Positions 23,704 to 38,000 of a DNA stretch of 64,000 nucleotides are shown piece after piece. The position numbers and the translations under genes were made by a program. The notes beneath the pieces are model-generated. The model searched no databases. It worked only from the letters and a program-made list of their open reading frames with translations, and was not told the DNA's origin. The stretch lies in the NCBI RefSeq assembly GCF_030704535.1, contig NC_081815.1, forward strand, positions 4,288,501 through 4,352,500. Direction: 5' to 3'. Source of the DNA: Vitis vinifera. Its lineage: Eukaryota; Streptophyta; Magnoliopsida; Vitales; Vitaceae. The stretch's first letter is position 1. Every line of letters begins with the position of its first letter.

Positions 23704-26136
23704 AATTCATAAGAGTCATTTGTTGATATCTGAATCTGAATCTCTGAGCTCCGCTTTCTACAGCCAACCATTCGCACAACTCCGGTTCCGACGTCATGGA
23801 TCCCTTGGGCAGTAATATCTACTTTCATTTCATATGCCTATGTAAAGATATGAGCTAAATGGGGTGATGAAACCTCATCATAATTTGTAACCTGAATTGC
23901 CTTTATGTTCATGAAATGTTCCCCACCAAAAGGACAAACCAATTATCTGGCCTTGAAAGTATTGAACAGATACTGGTATTCGACTCTGAACCAAGTGAAA
24001 AACCCTCTGGGACATACTACTAATCCCTCCAGGAAACCCACTACCACTTTTCTCAGAAACCCAATGTGGCAATTGGCATCACAAGCCAAATTCTAGCTCT
24101 CTAAAGCACCACTAACCAAGCCAGGACAGCAGCAAGACCAAGCAGCTTAGGTTTATTTTGATGCGTAACTGAAAAGGGCTGTATATGTATCATTTTCAAG
24201 TGTATTATCAACCCAATTATTTTTTCCAATTTATAAAAATGAGTGAATTGATAATCCTTTTTATCCAAGAATTATCTTTAATTTGATAATTAAGTGTCAT
24301 TATAAATTCATCAATATTTAATTAAACACCAAAATCCAAAATATTCAAACATCTCAAAATCAATGAAAACCCACCATTAAAAATTATTTAATAAAACATC
24401 AAATAAAAAATTACAAAAAATTTAATTTATTAAAAAAATTATAAAAAATTTCACATAAACAAATCAAAAGTAAAAAAATATTAAATTTAATACATTAAAG
24501 GAATAAAAAATAGATTAGGATAAAAAGAAAAAAAAAAAGGAATATTAAATTCTAACATATATCATACTATATTTGGATATTAAACATTATTAATATTTTA
24601 CAAGTGCGACAAACAGGGAAAATTATTTTTTATATTTAAATTTTTAAATAAAATTTTATTTTTTCAAATAATTAAACACAATTTTTTAAAATATTATCAA
24701 ATAGACCTACAATTTTTATTTTAATATTTTATAACATTTGCAATTACATATGACCCATATAAAGTCACATCTTCACCTTTACGTGGCTTAACGGAGAAGG
24801 GATGCATCGAGTCATGAATACTTTCTGGCTTCCCAAGCACCAACTTCCATTAATAGCTTCAAAGTTACAAAAATAAAAATATAAATAAATAAATAAATAA
24901 AAAGAAGAAGTCAATTATTAAAAAATTGATTTATAAAAAAAATTATTAAAAATTAAATATTTAGTATCTCGACTATATCCTTTTACATGATCACTCCATG
25001 ATTTGGATTAAGTGGAATTTGGGAAGTAACATTGATAATTATCCGAGATCGTAGGAGAAAAACAAGTCAAATACAGAGATTTTGGGAATCATACTGATAA
25101 GGATTAATATTATCAAGATGAATGAATGTAAAAATTTTTGAAAAAGTTGAAAAAAAAAATTAAAAAATTGGAAAAATAATAAGAAAATGGTTGCTTAAAA
25201 CTGAAAAGGACCTGGGAAATGAAAGTACATTGACTTTTTCCATTTAGGCCAATTGCCTTTAGCCACATTCCAAGCTCACGTGAGTTGAATCCTCTCATGA
25301 CATTCTCTTCGTTGACTCATTTTCCTTTTTTTTTTTTTTTTACCCTTTAAAAAAGGAAAAAATAAATTATAAAGTAATTAAAAATAATGAATAAATAAAT
25401 ATAGATATATATGGAGAGAGATAAAAATCTGAAATTATGATGGAAGGTTCGAATGCAATATACATTCTTCAAGGTGCAAGAAACGAATCCCACATTGCTT
25501 ACCTGCAAATCTTTCTGTTTTCACTCTCTGATACATTTGAAGGCACAGTCAACCAAAAGACCGGAAAACCCTTATTGGTTTCGGTTTCTCCTTTTTCCAA
25601 GAGCTTTTTCTGTTTGTTTATGTTTGGAATTGGAGAAACCGGAGCTGTTGCGATGTGGGTGTTTTGGAGAATTCGAATCTGAATGCGGCTTTGGAGAATC
25701 GGGGGCACTGGAATTGCGGGGGCTCTGTGGGTAACCAGATTGGTTTGTTGAGCAATTTTCTGTTTTTTGGTTTCGTTTGTCTGTAATTACTGAATTTGTG
25801 ATGTGGGCTTTGTGAGGAATTCTGTCTTGGATGTGGGTTTTGGAGATGGGAAAGGGTTTTTTGTGAGATCTTTTTTGGGCTGAGAACCATGTGGGGTTTT
25901 TGTATGAGGATATGATCAGTTTTTTTTTATTTGTGCATTCAATTCACATAGATTGATTGTTTCTGGGACTCATATTTAGGTGGCATTTGTTAGGGTTTAG
26001 GAGCTGTGAAGTATTACAAACATCCACTGGATTCTTTAGATACTTGAATTTCAGAATTGGGTTTTGAGGGCGGAGAGGCTTTGATTTTGTTGGGAGATAT
26101 TTTCTGCATGTTCATTGTTTCTTTATCATTCCCTGT
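23704..26136. other. AT-rich intergenic DNA and TMEM128-like gene promoter/5'UTR
   Basis: Between 24.2 and 25.45 kb the DNA is extremely AT-rich with no gene. From ~25.45 kb the base composition rises and likely marks the transcribed 5' region of the downstream gene. Short frames at 25.4-25.9 kb have no recognisable domain and appear to be 5'UTR. Confidence 0.45.
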
Positions 26137-26142
26137 GTGAGT

Positions 26143-27851
26143 ATGTCGGGAGGGACTCCGGTTGGGGGTGGATTTATGAGGCAGAGGCACAGCCAGGGGT
26201 ATGCCTCTAGCGGGGATGACCTCGAGGATGATGCATGCTCGAGACAGACCCCTTCATCGCCTGCAATGCCTAGAGCTCGGACATGGACTGAGGTCATGGA
26301 GAATATTCTTTGGATTGCATCTGCAGTTTTTATTATATACTATGGTGACCGGAATTCGAATTTTATCTATCTCTTGTTGCATGATGATCGCATAAGAAGG
26401 TAAACAATTCACTTGGAACTTTTTTACTGTTATTTGGCCATTTGATTTTATCAGTCCTTATTTCTTGTTTCTTTTTTTCTTTTTTTTCAATTTCTAAATA
26501 AACTAAGAGTGCATTTAATAGTGATTCTACTCGAAGTGTTTTGAATGAAAGTGTTTTTTTTTTGGAGAATCACCTATTAAGTATTTCTCCATAAAACACT
26601 ATTAAGTAATTTTTTAAAAGCACTGTCAAACACACTTTAAGTCTAACCTCTATGTTTGGTGATGAATATAACTAGAACAATGCTGCTAGGTCATACGCAC
26701 TTTTGATGGCTACAAAGATTATCAGAATGTTGTTTTTTGACGGTTCATGGTAGTCTTCAATAATCTGTAAACCTTGGTTTCAGTGTTTCACTTTCAACCT
26801 CCTTTGAAATTAAATAGCTTCCTAAATGTTTTCAAATGCCATGAAAGCTGTGAAAAATAAAACAATAACTTTTAAGATCGAGAGTGAACCTAATAAATGA
26901 TGGAATGAATTAGTTGGAGGCTTATTCATCCACACATGTTGATAAACATTAGTATGGAACTTGAATGAAGAGGCTCAAGACGGCTATGGCGAATTTGAGG
27001 CTTTTCTAAAGAACAACATGTATGACTAGAATAACATATATAAATGCTAGCTTAAGTATTAAAGTTAATTTTATATATAGCAATAGTGCATGGCAATTTG
27101 CAGGTGTACACATGGAACTGGCTGAAGTTTATAAATGAACAAACATCCTCAACATAAATTACATGTAGATATGCCATAATACAAAACTTAGCACAAGAAC
27201 ATGCTAATCTGCTACTATACCGCTTAGGTTACCAAGCAAATCATGCTACCCTTTTTTGAAAGCCTTGGAATCATGTTTGAATCCCTTCAAAATGTCTTCA
27301 TCAAGACAAGTAATCAAAACCACTCTCTCATAGAAATATGGAATCTTGAAATTACATTCAACTTTTCTTTTTGGTTCCTTAGAAACAAAAATATTTTGAT
27401 AGAACCATCAACAGAGTGATACTTATTATATGAAGAAAGTTACAGTGATTTTGGACATGTTGGCTATTCAGAAATGAGATGACATTATTCTCAATACTCA
27501 TATCATCTTGAATGTATATGATGATTGTCGTATAAATTAGAGCCATTACAAAAATCACCACAATAATAATTTTAGATAATTGAAAGTAATATCTATGAAA
27601 ATTCTAGACTGGCCTTATCTGAAATGTGTACTGAGAAAAGCAAATAAGCTCCTTGCAAATGCTATAACAAGTAAAATAGGCTCTCTTTTTACTGATTTAA
27701 GATAAAACAACATAGAATGATTTCATTTTTATGTGCTTCAGTGTCTTTGTAGTTTAGTGAACAGACGTGGTATGCTATTTCCATAGTCATTAAAAACTTA
27801 TGCTGCACGATTAAAAGAACTATTATATTAATTGTTTATATATAATACACT

Positions 27852-27882
<31 letters not shown>

Positions 27883-30308
27883 GAGAGAAGGGTAAAATAA
27901 TCGTATAGGAAAAGCTATAATCTTGTTGTCAAAGATCATATTGAAAGTTAAGTGAATTTATTCTTATAATAAATATTAGAGAATTTTCATTTGAATGGTT
28001 TGAATGTTGACATTGAAAATGATTAGTCATTGGTCAGTAAAAACTTTCGATGATGAACATGAAAAGTTAGAACTTATGACATGACACACAAACACATATA
28101 TATCAACACATATAATTGCATTTGCATAGTTAGAATTTGAAACTAAATATCAAATTTATAAATTTTAAAAGTTTTTTTTGTGGATTTTGCGATTAACCTA
28201 TACAATAAACTCATATTTTGCTGAATTGAACTTTTTCAAAACTGTGGTATTCAATATTTTCAAATGATATAATATAGTTTAATTCTTTAAATCCTACTAT
28301 CTTTTGTGAAATTGGTTATATAGTACTTACACTCATGCCTTCAATGTATATGCACATTTATGCATATTTTTTCTATTGATATTTCATGATATAGAAAAAC
28401 TTGTGATACATGATACAGAAAAATAGAAAAATGATACACAATAGCTTTTACGATTTAACAACTATGGCTATTTCTTTATTCATAGGAATACTTTGCAGTT
28501 TAGCTGCATATTTTTAAAATTCTGTATTGTTTCTATCATGAACTAGAATATTTTGATCAAGTTTCATGTTAATATTAAGTCTTCCACTTGCTGAGTCAGG
28601 TTAAGTTGCCTTTTAATATAGGAGTGTGGATACTGAGATGATGAAACTAATGTTACATAATAACATGGGAACACTACAGGGGTTGTATGCATTTTGCCAT
28701 CCAGAAAGTCAGTCAAGCTGCTTGATATGGACAGAGCCCTTGACTAAATCTCACTGTATCCGTATTCTTTTTAAAAGTCATTTTTCCCTACTGATGAGAA
28801 AATGTCTGTTAGGCTTGCACCTTCAGGCTCTTTTTGATGACAATGTCAAGAAAAAGCTTGTAGAATCATTGAGTTTCTGCCTTGAACTTTCAAGTTCGTT
28901 CCCTTTTCATCTTTTTCAATACTTTGAATTTCAATTTTGAGGTACTAGTGAGGTGTAGAACTCTGGTCTTGAGTCCTGTATATTATATCTGAATCGCCAA
29001 TTCATAGGATCCCAAAAATTTTGGTTCTTCAGAATGAAATGAGGCTTAGTAATCATTATGCTCTTTCTTAAACAACCTTACTCTCCTATCTTGTAACCAT
29101 TTAATTTTTATTTTGTAGGTATAAAACATTTAATTTTTATTTTGTAAAAGCATTTAAAATTTGTATGATGTTTTAGATACTCCATTACTTATTAAAAGTA
29201 CGTTGAGTAGATATTAGAAGGATTGGATTGCATTGCACTTTTGAACAGCCTATTAAGAGAAACAAAAATAAAAAGAAAAAAGAAATAGATGTTACAAGGA
29301 TTGGGAAGATGAGAGTACAATCTAACTTTTTTAGGTTTTAATGTTTCTGTTATTCAAACTCATAGCATTAATGGTCTCACTTTGGTGAATTTGGACAATT
29401 TGGCAAATTTTTTGTTACTTTATGAGGAATGATTTGAGTACTGCATCATAGCTCATAGCTCTGCCTTAACCACTAATACGGTTTCTTCGTGATCTTTCAA
29501 CTGCTTTACTACTGTTTCAGCTAGTCGGGAACCCTCTTCTCTTTGTTATAGAGCCTTGTCTGTATCTATATGATCCAGTCAAAAAATCCTCATTTTGATG
29601 AAATTTTTGTTTTTGTTTTTCCTTTTCTTTTTTTTTCATCTTTGTATTGCTGGGTTGTGGGAAGACAATGATTTTGGTTTATAGAGGCTAACTTAATTTG
29701 AATAATGCATATGATGCTCATGGTTACATTGGTTAAAGAACCCTATATTTGCATAGAAGAGTAGTTTTCCTGTACATGAATGACAGGTCTCAACTCATCC
29801 TTTTCACTCCCTTCACAGATTGCCCTTATACCTTGGGATGGTGGGGGTTAGTTTGAATATTCTTATCTTCTTTTACACAAGTATGTTCGCATCGGGTGTC
29901 AAGAAGTTTTGCGAGAAATGGGAATTGTCAAGTCCATCTGCTTTGCCATTCCTTACCCTACTTGGGCTTGTCTCCTTTTGCCTGTAAGGGGAAATACTAT
30001 CCTTTCCCTGCTCTTTATATTATATTAGGTGGCTTGGATCTCATTTCATCCTTTCCTGGGAAATTTATTTTTGCAGGTTCTCCTTTGCTTTGTGGCCAAT
30101 TTGGAGTTTCTTGACCCTTCCTCTTCTGGTACAACTCACATGCTTTTGGTTTGGTTATACCTTTTTGCTATAAAATAACTTACTTGGAAGGATCTAATTT
30201 CTGTCTATCTTCCTGCAGTTTACCCTGTTTATGGCTTGCATAGTGGCATCCCCTTATGTGATGACTGGGACACTCAGACCACAAACAGAAGTGCTTCGTA
30301 CAGATTAA
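26143..30308 (+). CDS. TMEM128-like four-helix membrane protein
   Basis: Four exons (26143-26399, 29819-29983, 30077-30128, 30219-30308) give 187 residues. The start is the ATG at 26143 (MSGGTPVGGG); the GTG six bases earlier is not used. The N-terminal ~45 residues are hydrophilic and Ser/Asp-rich (SSGDDLEDDA), followed by four predicted membrane helices: ENILWIASAVFIIYYG (~53-68), LYLGMVGVSLNILIFFYTSM (~88-107), FLTLLGLVSFCLFSFALW (~130-147) and FLTLPLLFTLFMACIVASPY (~152-171). The tail is TGTLRPQTEVLRTD. This matches the plant homologues of transmembrane protein 128, a small endomembrane protein of unknown biochemical role. Intron 1 is 3.4 kb and holds a MITE at 26504 and a CA repeat; the other introns are about 90 bases. 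Splice phases are consistent throughout. Confidence 0.93.
26504..26640. mobile_element. MITE-like element in intron 1 of the TMEM128-like gene
   Basis: The left end TAAGAGTGCATTTAATAGTG and the complement of the right end TAAAGTGTGTTTGACAGTGC are terminal inverted repeats with several mismatches. The inside contains AAGTGTTTTGAATGAAAGTG, closely similar to the element at 9641-9818. Size about 137 bp, no ORF. Confidence 0.6.
27851..27873. repeat. (CA)n microsatellite
   Basis: About eleven CA units followed by a short TA run, in intron 1 of the TMEM128-like gene. Confidence 0.93.
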
Positions 30309-32391
30309 GCTTTATTGGCTTTAAAAGAGAAATGTGTGACAAACACTGACTGGGTCAGGGGTCTGTGTCTCAAATGCATGGTTGGTGGCCTCTGCAATAG
30401 ATTGAAGTTTTGCTTGTTATATAATGCCTCCAATGCCATGTTGGTGCTAGCAATGAATCTGATTTTTCTATCAGTCAGATTTGTATTACTTATACAGAGG
30501 ACAGGTTGAGGTGAAGTCAGTTTTGTCTTTCGTGAGGATGATTTTATCACATGAGCATGTCTCTAGGTGTTTTCAGATAAGTTCCTTTACATTATATCAC
30601 ATATTTGGCTTCTGATATCACCCCTTCGGCTGTGTAATTGGTTCATTTTTAGAATGGGGAGAAAGTTGCAGTTCCTCCTATCTGTGAAATCAGGTTTTGA
30701 TGTTTGCTATCTAGCTCTATCATCTATCATTTATCATTTTCAAGTTTTCCCTTGGTGAGTAAGTATAATTCACAATATGATGATTATTGTTGAATTTTGG
30801 GGTTTTAGCTGGCTTGATCTTAAACAAGTTAGAAACCGGCAACTTTATTCTGACCCAGTTAGAATATGATGAACAACCAAATTCTAAACAATCCATTTTG
30901 GGTACTGACTGATGATAGTCTTTTCACTAAAAAATTATTGGACTAAACCAAATCCAAATCAGTTGGTAATCCTTGGTTGATAGTTGTTATTCCTGACATC
31001 AAAGTATTTTGTTTAGGATTGAAAGCATTACTTTTTCCCCTTCTTTTCGAAGATAAAACTATTGGGTATTGGCATTTTGTTGGTGATGACCATTTTGGAC
31101 CACCATGAATGTGCCAGCAAAGGCAAGCCCCAATATTTTAGGCATATGCTAGTATTGATACAGCTGTTGCCATGTTGCTGAGATTATGTACCGCCAGTCA
31201 CATGGTGACATTGGGGTCATTAGGGTAGGAATAAAGCATTAAACAATCAGTCTTGAATGGCCACTCTATCAACTCCATTTTTGAAGTGTCTCTTTGCACT
31301 TTGTCTCACTCAGGAATGAAATAAAAGATGAGCACAAAAGACAATCTAATATGAATTATGATTTGTAAAATCAGACATCAATTTTTTATTGATTGGCTGA
31401 TACTACTGATATGTGAAACACAGATGATTTTTTATTTATCTATTTGCCTAATGAAGCAAATGTGAGCTGCAATTTGAATAGTTGTTTGTTTACAAGGGTT
31501 TGTTGCTTATGGATATGCTGTTTTCAATGCAATGGCCATGCCCTTTGTCGTTGCCAAAGATGGGGTATGTGAAGCCAAAGCATGGGTAATCTGTGGATCA
31601 ACTTTGTGTACAAGTCTGGGAAAGTTAAATGTGAACCCCACTGCAATGACTTTCTTAATACCCACAAAGACCACAACCATGGATTGTCCCCCAAGTTGAG
31701 AAGGACATCTTTCAACATCTCCCTCAAAAAGGAAAAGTAGCATGATTTCACAAGCCATAATGCTCTCAATGCTTTGTGATTTTTTATTCTTTTTCTTTTC
31801 TTTTTTTTTTTCCCCAGGAATTTAAATTGTGGTGCACACCAAGCGTTTGATAAATTGAGGCGCCAAGAAAAGGTGCCATCAATTCTTGAACAGAACGCAG
31901 TACAATGAGATTGTGATCTATGGCTGCTTGATCTTCCCATTCAAACTAACTTCTGGCTCATAACAAACCTCTCATTTGCCGGACAGGGGATTGACTGAAA
32001 GTGAAAGATTGATGACTTTTGTAGAAAGCGATAAAAGATTGAACCCTTGTTTTTCAAGTATTCACATGGCCTTACGTGAGCCTATTCTTTTGATTGATAA
32101 TTTCATAAGTCAGTTCCCATCGAAATCAACATCCCAGTGGTGCATTATACAAACATCAATCAATTCACAGATGCTGAGGCTTTGATGGGTTTGCTGGCAA
32201 GCCCCCATAAAACTGCAGGATTGCATTTGTAGCAGCAGCGTAATGATTAGCCCATTCGGAATACTGATGAGAAAAAAAAAGGGGGGCAAAAGAAAGAAAG
32301 AAAAGAACAAGCCTGATTTAGTTATCCTGATGACTTGAAAGACTTTCGACTAGCCAAGAAACTTTTGTCATGATTGGGACTCTCCCAAATG
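30309..32391. other. 3' region of the TMEM128-like gene and intergenic DNA
   Basis: No further gene is supported. Minus-strand frames at 31507-31940 overlap each other, run through a poly-T derived lysine stretch and match no family. Confidence 0.45.
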
Positions 32392-32841
32392 GAGATGATT
32401 TTGGGTGTTGAAAGTCATGCTTAGGACCCATTCATTGTGGAAACTGGAAAGCAACTTCAAATATCCCCAGGAAGGCATATTGGTTGGTATACACGATTAC
32501 ATGGGTCTTTCATAGATGTGATCATTTGTTGAAATCCCACACATTTTATGGAAGGAAAAATGATAAGTTTGTCAATGATTTTTAAGAATTCTAAACTATT
32601 ATCAAGGGTGAAAATATCTGTAATCGGATATATCAGTACCGAGATGAATTTGGGTGTTGAAAGTCATGCATAGATGCATAGGATCCATTCTTTGTGGAAA
32701 TTGGAAAGCAAGTTCAAACATCTCCAGCGAGGCATATTGGGTCTTGCATAGATGTGAATATGTGATCATTTGTTGAAATCCCATACATTTTATGGAAGGA
32801 AAAATGATAAGTTTGTCAATGATTTTCTAAAATTCTAAACT
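32392..32841. repeat. ~200-bp direct duplication
   Basis: Copies at 32392-32597 and 32641-32841 share GAGATGA.TTTGGGTGTTGA at the start and ATGATAAGTTTGTCAATGAT near the end. They are separated by ~43 bases and diverge through small indels near the middle (for example, the first copy has extra sequence around 32480-32510). No ORF. Confidence 0.9.
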
Positions 32842-34034
32842 TCCAGTCTACTACATAACACAACAACATCAATGGTATATTCCAGGTTGTTTTGCTAAAT
32901 AGAGGTTAAAAAATGATCATTGATTTCTTCAAATTCCCCATCAATTCCTTTGCCCATTGGAAGGAAGGAATAACCCATTTAAGAGGCTAATCTAAAGTTG
33001 GATTTCTCATAAGTTTTCCCATCCATTTGAGCCTCACACTCAATTCTTGAGTGCACTCATTACCTAAATCCATTCTTTTGGTTCTTACCCACTAAGTTAC
33101 TTAACCCACATTCCCTTGCCATAGGTAGAGAAAATTCTCTCATTAGGCATAACCTCCCCCAGAGGTTATAGCTAGTAGGAAGATACTTGTTTTTATTTTT
33201 TATTTTTTATTTTTATTTTTTGGGGAAAAAACTCATGAGTAAAAATGGTCACCCAAAAGCTCTTCTTAATTAAGTTCTCTAAGACTTTTATACTTATTTG
33301 ATCAATTTTCTTAAAAGAACATTTTGCATTAAACACCTTAAAAAAAAATTTAGGTTAAGTTTTCTCTTTGGCTTTAATAAGAAGTTGGGCTAAAGTCAAA
33401 ACCATCTTTTCAAAATATAATATTAATATAATAAAAATAATCAATAAACATGAAATAACTTCTTGGGTAAGCCCAAAATCCAAAAAAAAAATGATATTTT
33501 TTACTTCTCCAAATTAAACTCTTTTTAAAATTATAAATCTTTTGAAAAAATTACATAAAAATAACTAAAATGCTTGGCATAATTTTACTATTCTTAACAA
33601 AAATATTTTAAAAATAAGTATTTCTTAGACCTCACTTAGCTCTTGTTTGTAATCGATGTAGTGAAGAAGGAAAAAAAATACAAATATTTTAAAAATAAAC
33701 TATTTATTGTAAAATCTCTTTGTACATTCTCAGAGAAAAGGAGAGAGGGTAGAGACGGCACATATGAAGTCAAAAGCAGAAATCTGAGGAAAGTCAACCA
33801 GATCAACAGAGGGTGGCAATCCAGAGACATGGGTGAAGGCCTGAAACCAAATTCGATGAATGAGGCCCCAACCCACAACAAAAAAGGAAAGAAGCATGGA
33901 TGTGATGGGTGCGGATATCAACAACTTATCATAATTCAATCAAATTCATCCATCTTTATTATTATCATTATTTATTTCACTAATAAGTAAGAAGATCCAT
34001 TGGGCATCCACCCATGCCCCATGTCCCATTTCTG

Positions 34035-34074
<40 letters not shown>

Positions 34075-35035
34075 CGAATACAAAATGGTGGGTCCAAATT
34101 TCATAATCACCAAAATACCCTTTGTGGAGTGGGCAAGTCTGATGTGGTGGGTCAACTCTTCTTATAAAATCTTTGTTATTAAGAGCATTCGGTGTGGTTG
34201 AGGTGGTGGGGACCGTTTCATCTGTTTTTTTCTTTTTCTTTTATGTAATTTTTTTCTTTTTTTATGGTTTTCCTTTTTATTTTGATTCTTGACTCCATTG
34301 TTCCGCCTTCCATTTTTCTTCCCTCTCACACAGTCTTCCTTTAGAAAGCTTTATTTATTTGTTTCTCTCTATCTAAAACCAAGTACCCAACAAGAGCTAT
34401 CTTCCAATCTGAGTGTGATTTGGTGTTCAATTTATTCCAACAAACAACCACCATAATGTCATCATGCAAAAACCCATCTTTCTCTCCTCCTTTAATGGTT
34501 TAGGTTTGCTTTTGCCTCTCTCTCTCTCTCTTCTTCAACACACTCTTGTGCTTGGTAGGTTGTGCCGTTGAGGTGATGGGCCCTATACTCCACTGAAGAT
34601 CAATGGTGAGAGGGGTCTCTATCTCCTTCTTCAGTGCTTTCTTTCCCCCATTTCTTCACTGTCTAGCATTTGGGTCTTAGGTTTAATCCGAAGATAGGAT
34701 TTCCCTTTTTTTATCTTCTGATTTCTCTCTTTTGAAACCATGGCCGGTGATTCTCTGAGGTTTTTGCATATGGGCTGTTTGTTTCGGATATGGGTTTCAG
34801 AGACAAAGTTATGGTAATGTTGGGTTTCTGTCGTAATCGCTCTTTGTATTCGGCGTATGGTTCCTTTGCCTCTGGAGTAGACTCTGGTTTTTAGGTTGGT
34901 TTTGAGTTTATTCCGGAGTTGTTTGAGGTGGGTTTTGGAAGATGGTGAGATTGTGAGCGAAGATTGAGAGAGGGTCGTGATTGTGGAGGCAGGCTGGTGA
35001 TGAATTTGGCACTGGACACTCCTTGAATGAAGAAA
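32842..35035. other. Intergenic DNA, F-box gene promoter and 5'UTR
   Basis: No gene is seen. The stretch holds an ATC microsatellite at 34035-34073, long T/C-rich tracts at 34.2-34.4 kb and a (CT)n run near 34518-34530. These pyrimidine-rich tracts, common in plant core promoters and leaders, precede the F-box start codon. A 140-codon minus-strand frame over 34631-35053 is taken as a shadow. Confidence 0.45.
34035..34073. repeat. (ATC)n microsatellite
   Basis: Thirteen perfect ATC units upstream of the F-box/kelch gene. Confidence 0.97.
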
Positions 35036-38000
35036 ATGGACAGAGTCATTCAACCTCCTCTGGTAAATTGTTGTTCTGTCTTTAGTCTTTATACAATCTC
35101 TTCTGCCTTGGTTTATACCATCTTTTCCTTTTTCAATGATGGAATGTATTTGCTAGGAATGGTAGTGTTTTCTAGGTCAGAAAATGTTCATTTATTTTTT
35201 AATTGTTGAATTATTTGCAAAATTGTGATTTTTTTTCTTCTCAATTTTATCTTACTCAAGTTGCTCTAGGAATCACTGGTTGCAGCTATACTTTCCCCTC
35301 AAATGTCTTCAGAAGTGAGATTATAATGATTTATTAGACAACACTTCCGATGCTGTAAAGCCCCTCGACTCAGGATTATTTATTGTGATCTCCTTTTGAG
35401 GAAAAGAAAAAGGAGATGATCAGCTTTGAGATTATCCTGCTTGAACCTGGAGAACCATGCTGCATCTCTTTTTGGGTTCTGTGGCAAATCTTTTAAAATG
35501 AACAAAAATGACATTGTTGTGGGTTTTCTTTTGTTTTTGTTGTTTGCCTCACAATTTCGCCCTGCAACTCTTTTTTGAGTCTATTTTCTCCTTTCCTAAG
35601 ACTTCAATAGCAGATTGTGATAGATGAGTTCTATGTATTTAGAAATTATCACAACTACAATGCTTGAACCCTTCTGGGAATCTAGAGACCCAGTGAACAA
35701 ATTTATTCTTTTGTTTTTACTTTCTTCTTTCCTTCCCTCTTTCCCTTTTTCTCTGAAGGCTCAGTGTCATACTTTACAATGGAGTAATGCAAAAACCAAA
35801 ATGAAGTTTTTAAAAGGATGGAGTTGGATGGGGGGCATTTTCTATGGAATCTGGACATCCCATTGGAAACGAAACTGTCCTTCTGTTCTCAATATCTTTT
35901 GAAGCCATCCCTTAAAATTGTGTTCAAAAACACTAAATGAATTTTTACAAGGAAAAGTGAAATCTGTGATCATTGAAAATTGTATTTAGGGATGTAAAAT
36001 GATGTTATTTTGAAATCCGAAAAGGGATCTCATAAATATTAAAGAATAACATAATTGACTAGTTCCAAATATTATGTTAAACACAGAAATAATTTCATTT
36101 TCTTCTCTTTTCTGCATGTCCCTTGTGAAATGCTAATTTTAATAGAGAACAGCGTGTGGGAAATGGCATCTAGAACATTAGTCACAGAGACCTGTATGAC
36201 TATTGGGCCATGACAACTGGAGACAAGGATCCTACTTGAAGAAGTCAATGCAATTATTGTGGGAATATGATATTTCTCATAAATTCATCTCCCTTCTTTT
36301 TCCTGGTCTTCTGGCTTTCATGGTTGGGAAGATGGTTCAAGGTTGATAGGCCAGTTGTTATCTTAAAAATGGGAAATAAATTTCTCTGAGTCTCAGCTCT
36401 ATAGTTGATGATATTTGGGTTGGCATGAAATAAGTGGAGGCCTTGATGGAAGAAGATATGCATATTATGTGTTCCTCTTACTTTCAGGTTGTTGTTAAGC
36501 TTGTAGGCATATATCTTTTAAGCATTGCCTAGAAAAAGGCCCAATGGCCTAAGAATCTGATTCCCCATAAGTTACTGGTTTAAACAAATTACCATACTGC
36601 CATGTGATCAACCCACAATTTCCCATTCAGCCTTTTGATCTATTAAATAAATTAATTAGTCACATAAGAAAGAACATCTGTGCCAGGAGGGCAAGGTGAA
36701 TATAGAGCCTGCTTTCTTAAGATCATCTACTAGTTGTTTGGAAATTAAAAAAATAAAATAAATGAAGATATCACCTGGAAAACTTGCTTAGAAGACCAGA
36801 TCAACTAGAAGATTACTTGCATGGTAGGGTTGTGTCTTGTTATCAGAAGACAGAAAGTTGTAATTGGTGTGTCTACATCTAATATATAGAGCGCTATCTT
36901 TACTGTTGAAACTCACAAAACATATCATCTCGAGTTACTATTATTACAGAGAAAAAGTGACTTGAAATGTCAATATTAATCAGTATCACTGGTTTTGTAG
37001 GTTGATACAACAGCTTGTTTGTGTAGAGTTGATGCTGGCCTTAAAACTGTTGCTGGAGCAAAAAAATTTGTCCCTGGGACAAAGCTATGTCTTCAGCCAG
37101 ACATCAAACCTTCCATTCATCCAACCAGGCACAAGCCATCACGTGGTGACCGGAGCCGGAGCCAATCCCCTCTACTTCCAGGGCTACCTGATGATCTTGC
37201 TATTGCTTGCTTAATCCGTGTCCCAAGAATTGAGCACCGTAAGCTCCGCCTAGTATGCAAAAGATGGTACCGCCTTTTGGTTGGTAACTTCTATTACTCA
37301 CTCCGAAAGAACCTTGGAATTGCTGAAGAATGGATATATGTCATAAAGAGAGACAGAGAAGGGAAAATCTCATGGCATGCCTTTGACCCCATATACCAGC
37401 TTTGGCAGCCCCTCCCTCCTGTCCCTAAAGAATATTCGGAGGCCCTAGGGTTTGGTTGTGCTGTTCTCAGTGGCTGTCACCTCTACTTGTTTGGTGGCAA
37501 AGATCCCCTTAAGGGATCAATGAGACGAGTCATTTTTTATAGTGCTCGGACTAACAAATGGCACCGAGCCCCAGACATGCTTAGGCGACGACATTTCTTT
37601 GGTTCGTGTGTCATAAACAATTGCTTGTATGTAGCAGGTGGCGAGAATGAGGGGATGCACCGATCCTTGAGATCAGCTGAAGTTTATGATCCCAACAGGA
37701 ACAGGTGGTCCTTTATTTCAGATATGAGCACAGCAATGGTGCCGTTCATTGGGGTCGTTTATGAGGGCAAGTGGTTCTTGAAGGGGCTTGGGTCTCACCG
37801 GCAGGTTTTAAGTGAGGTTTATCAACCAGAAACTGACAGCTGGTACCCGGTTTATGATGGAATGGTTGCAGGGTGGAGAAATCCGAGTGCTTCCTTAAAT
37901 GGGCAGCTTTATGCCTTGGATTGCAAGGATGGCTGCAAACTTAGGGTTTATGATGAAGTGAGTGATTCCTGGAGCAAACATATTGACAGTAAGATGCACT

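Noticed and set aside
28626-28940. 104-codon plus-strand ORF inside intron 1 of the TMEM128-like gene
   Set aside because: The protein splices cleanly from exon 1 to exon 2 without it, and its sequence has no family resemblance.
31507-31940. Two overlapping minus-strand ORFs near 31.7 kb
   Set aside because: No recognisable domain; one depends on translating a T-rich run into KKKKKRKR. Treated as chance.
34631-35053. 140-codon minus-strand ORF in front of the F-box gene
   Set aside because: It overlaps the F-box leader and first exon antisense and has no domain or signal; composition looks like translated purine-rich leader.
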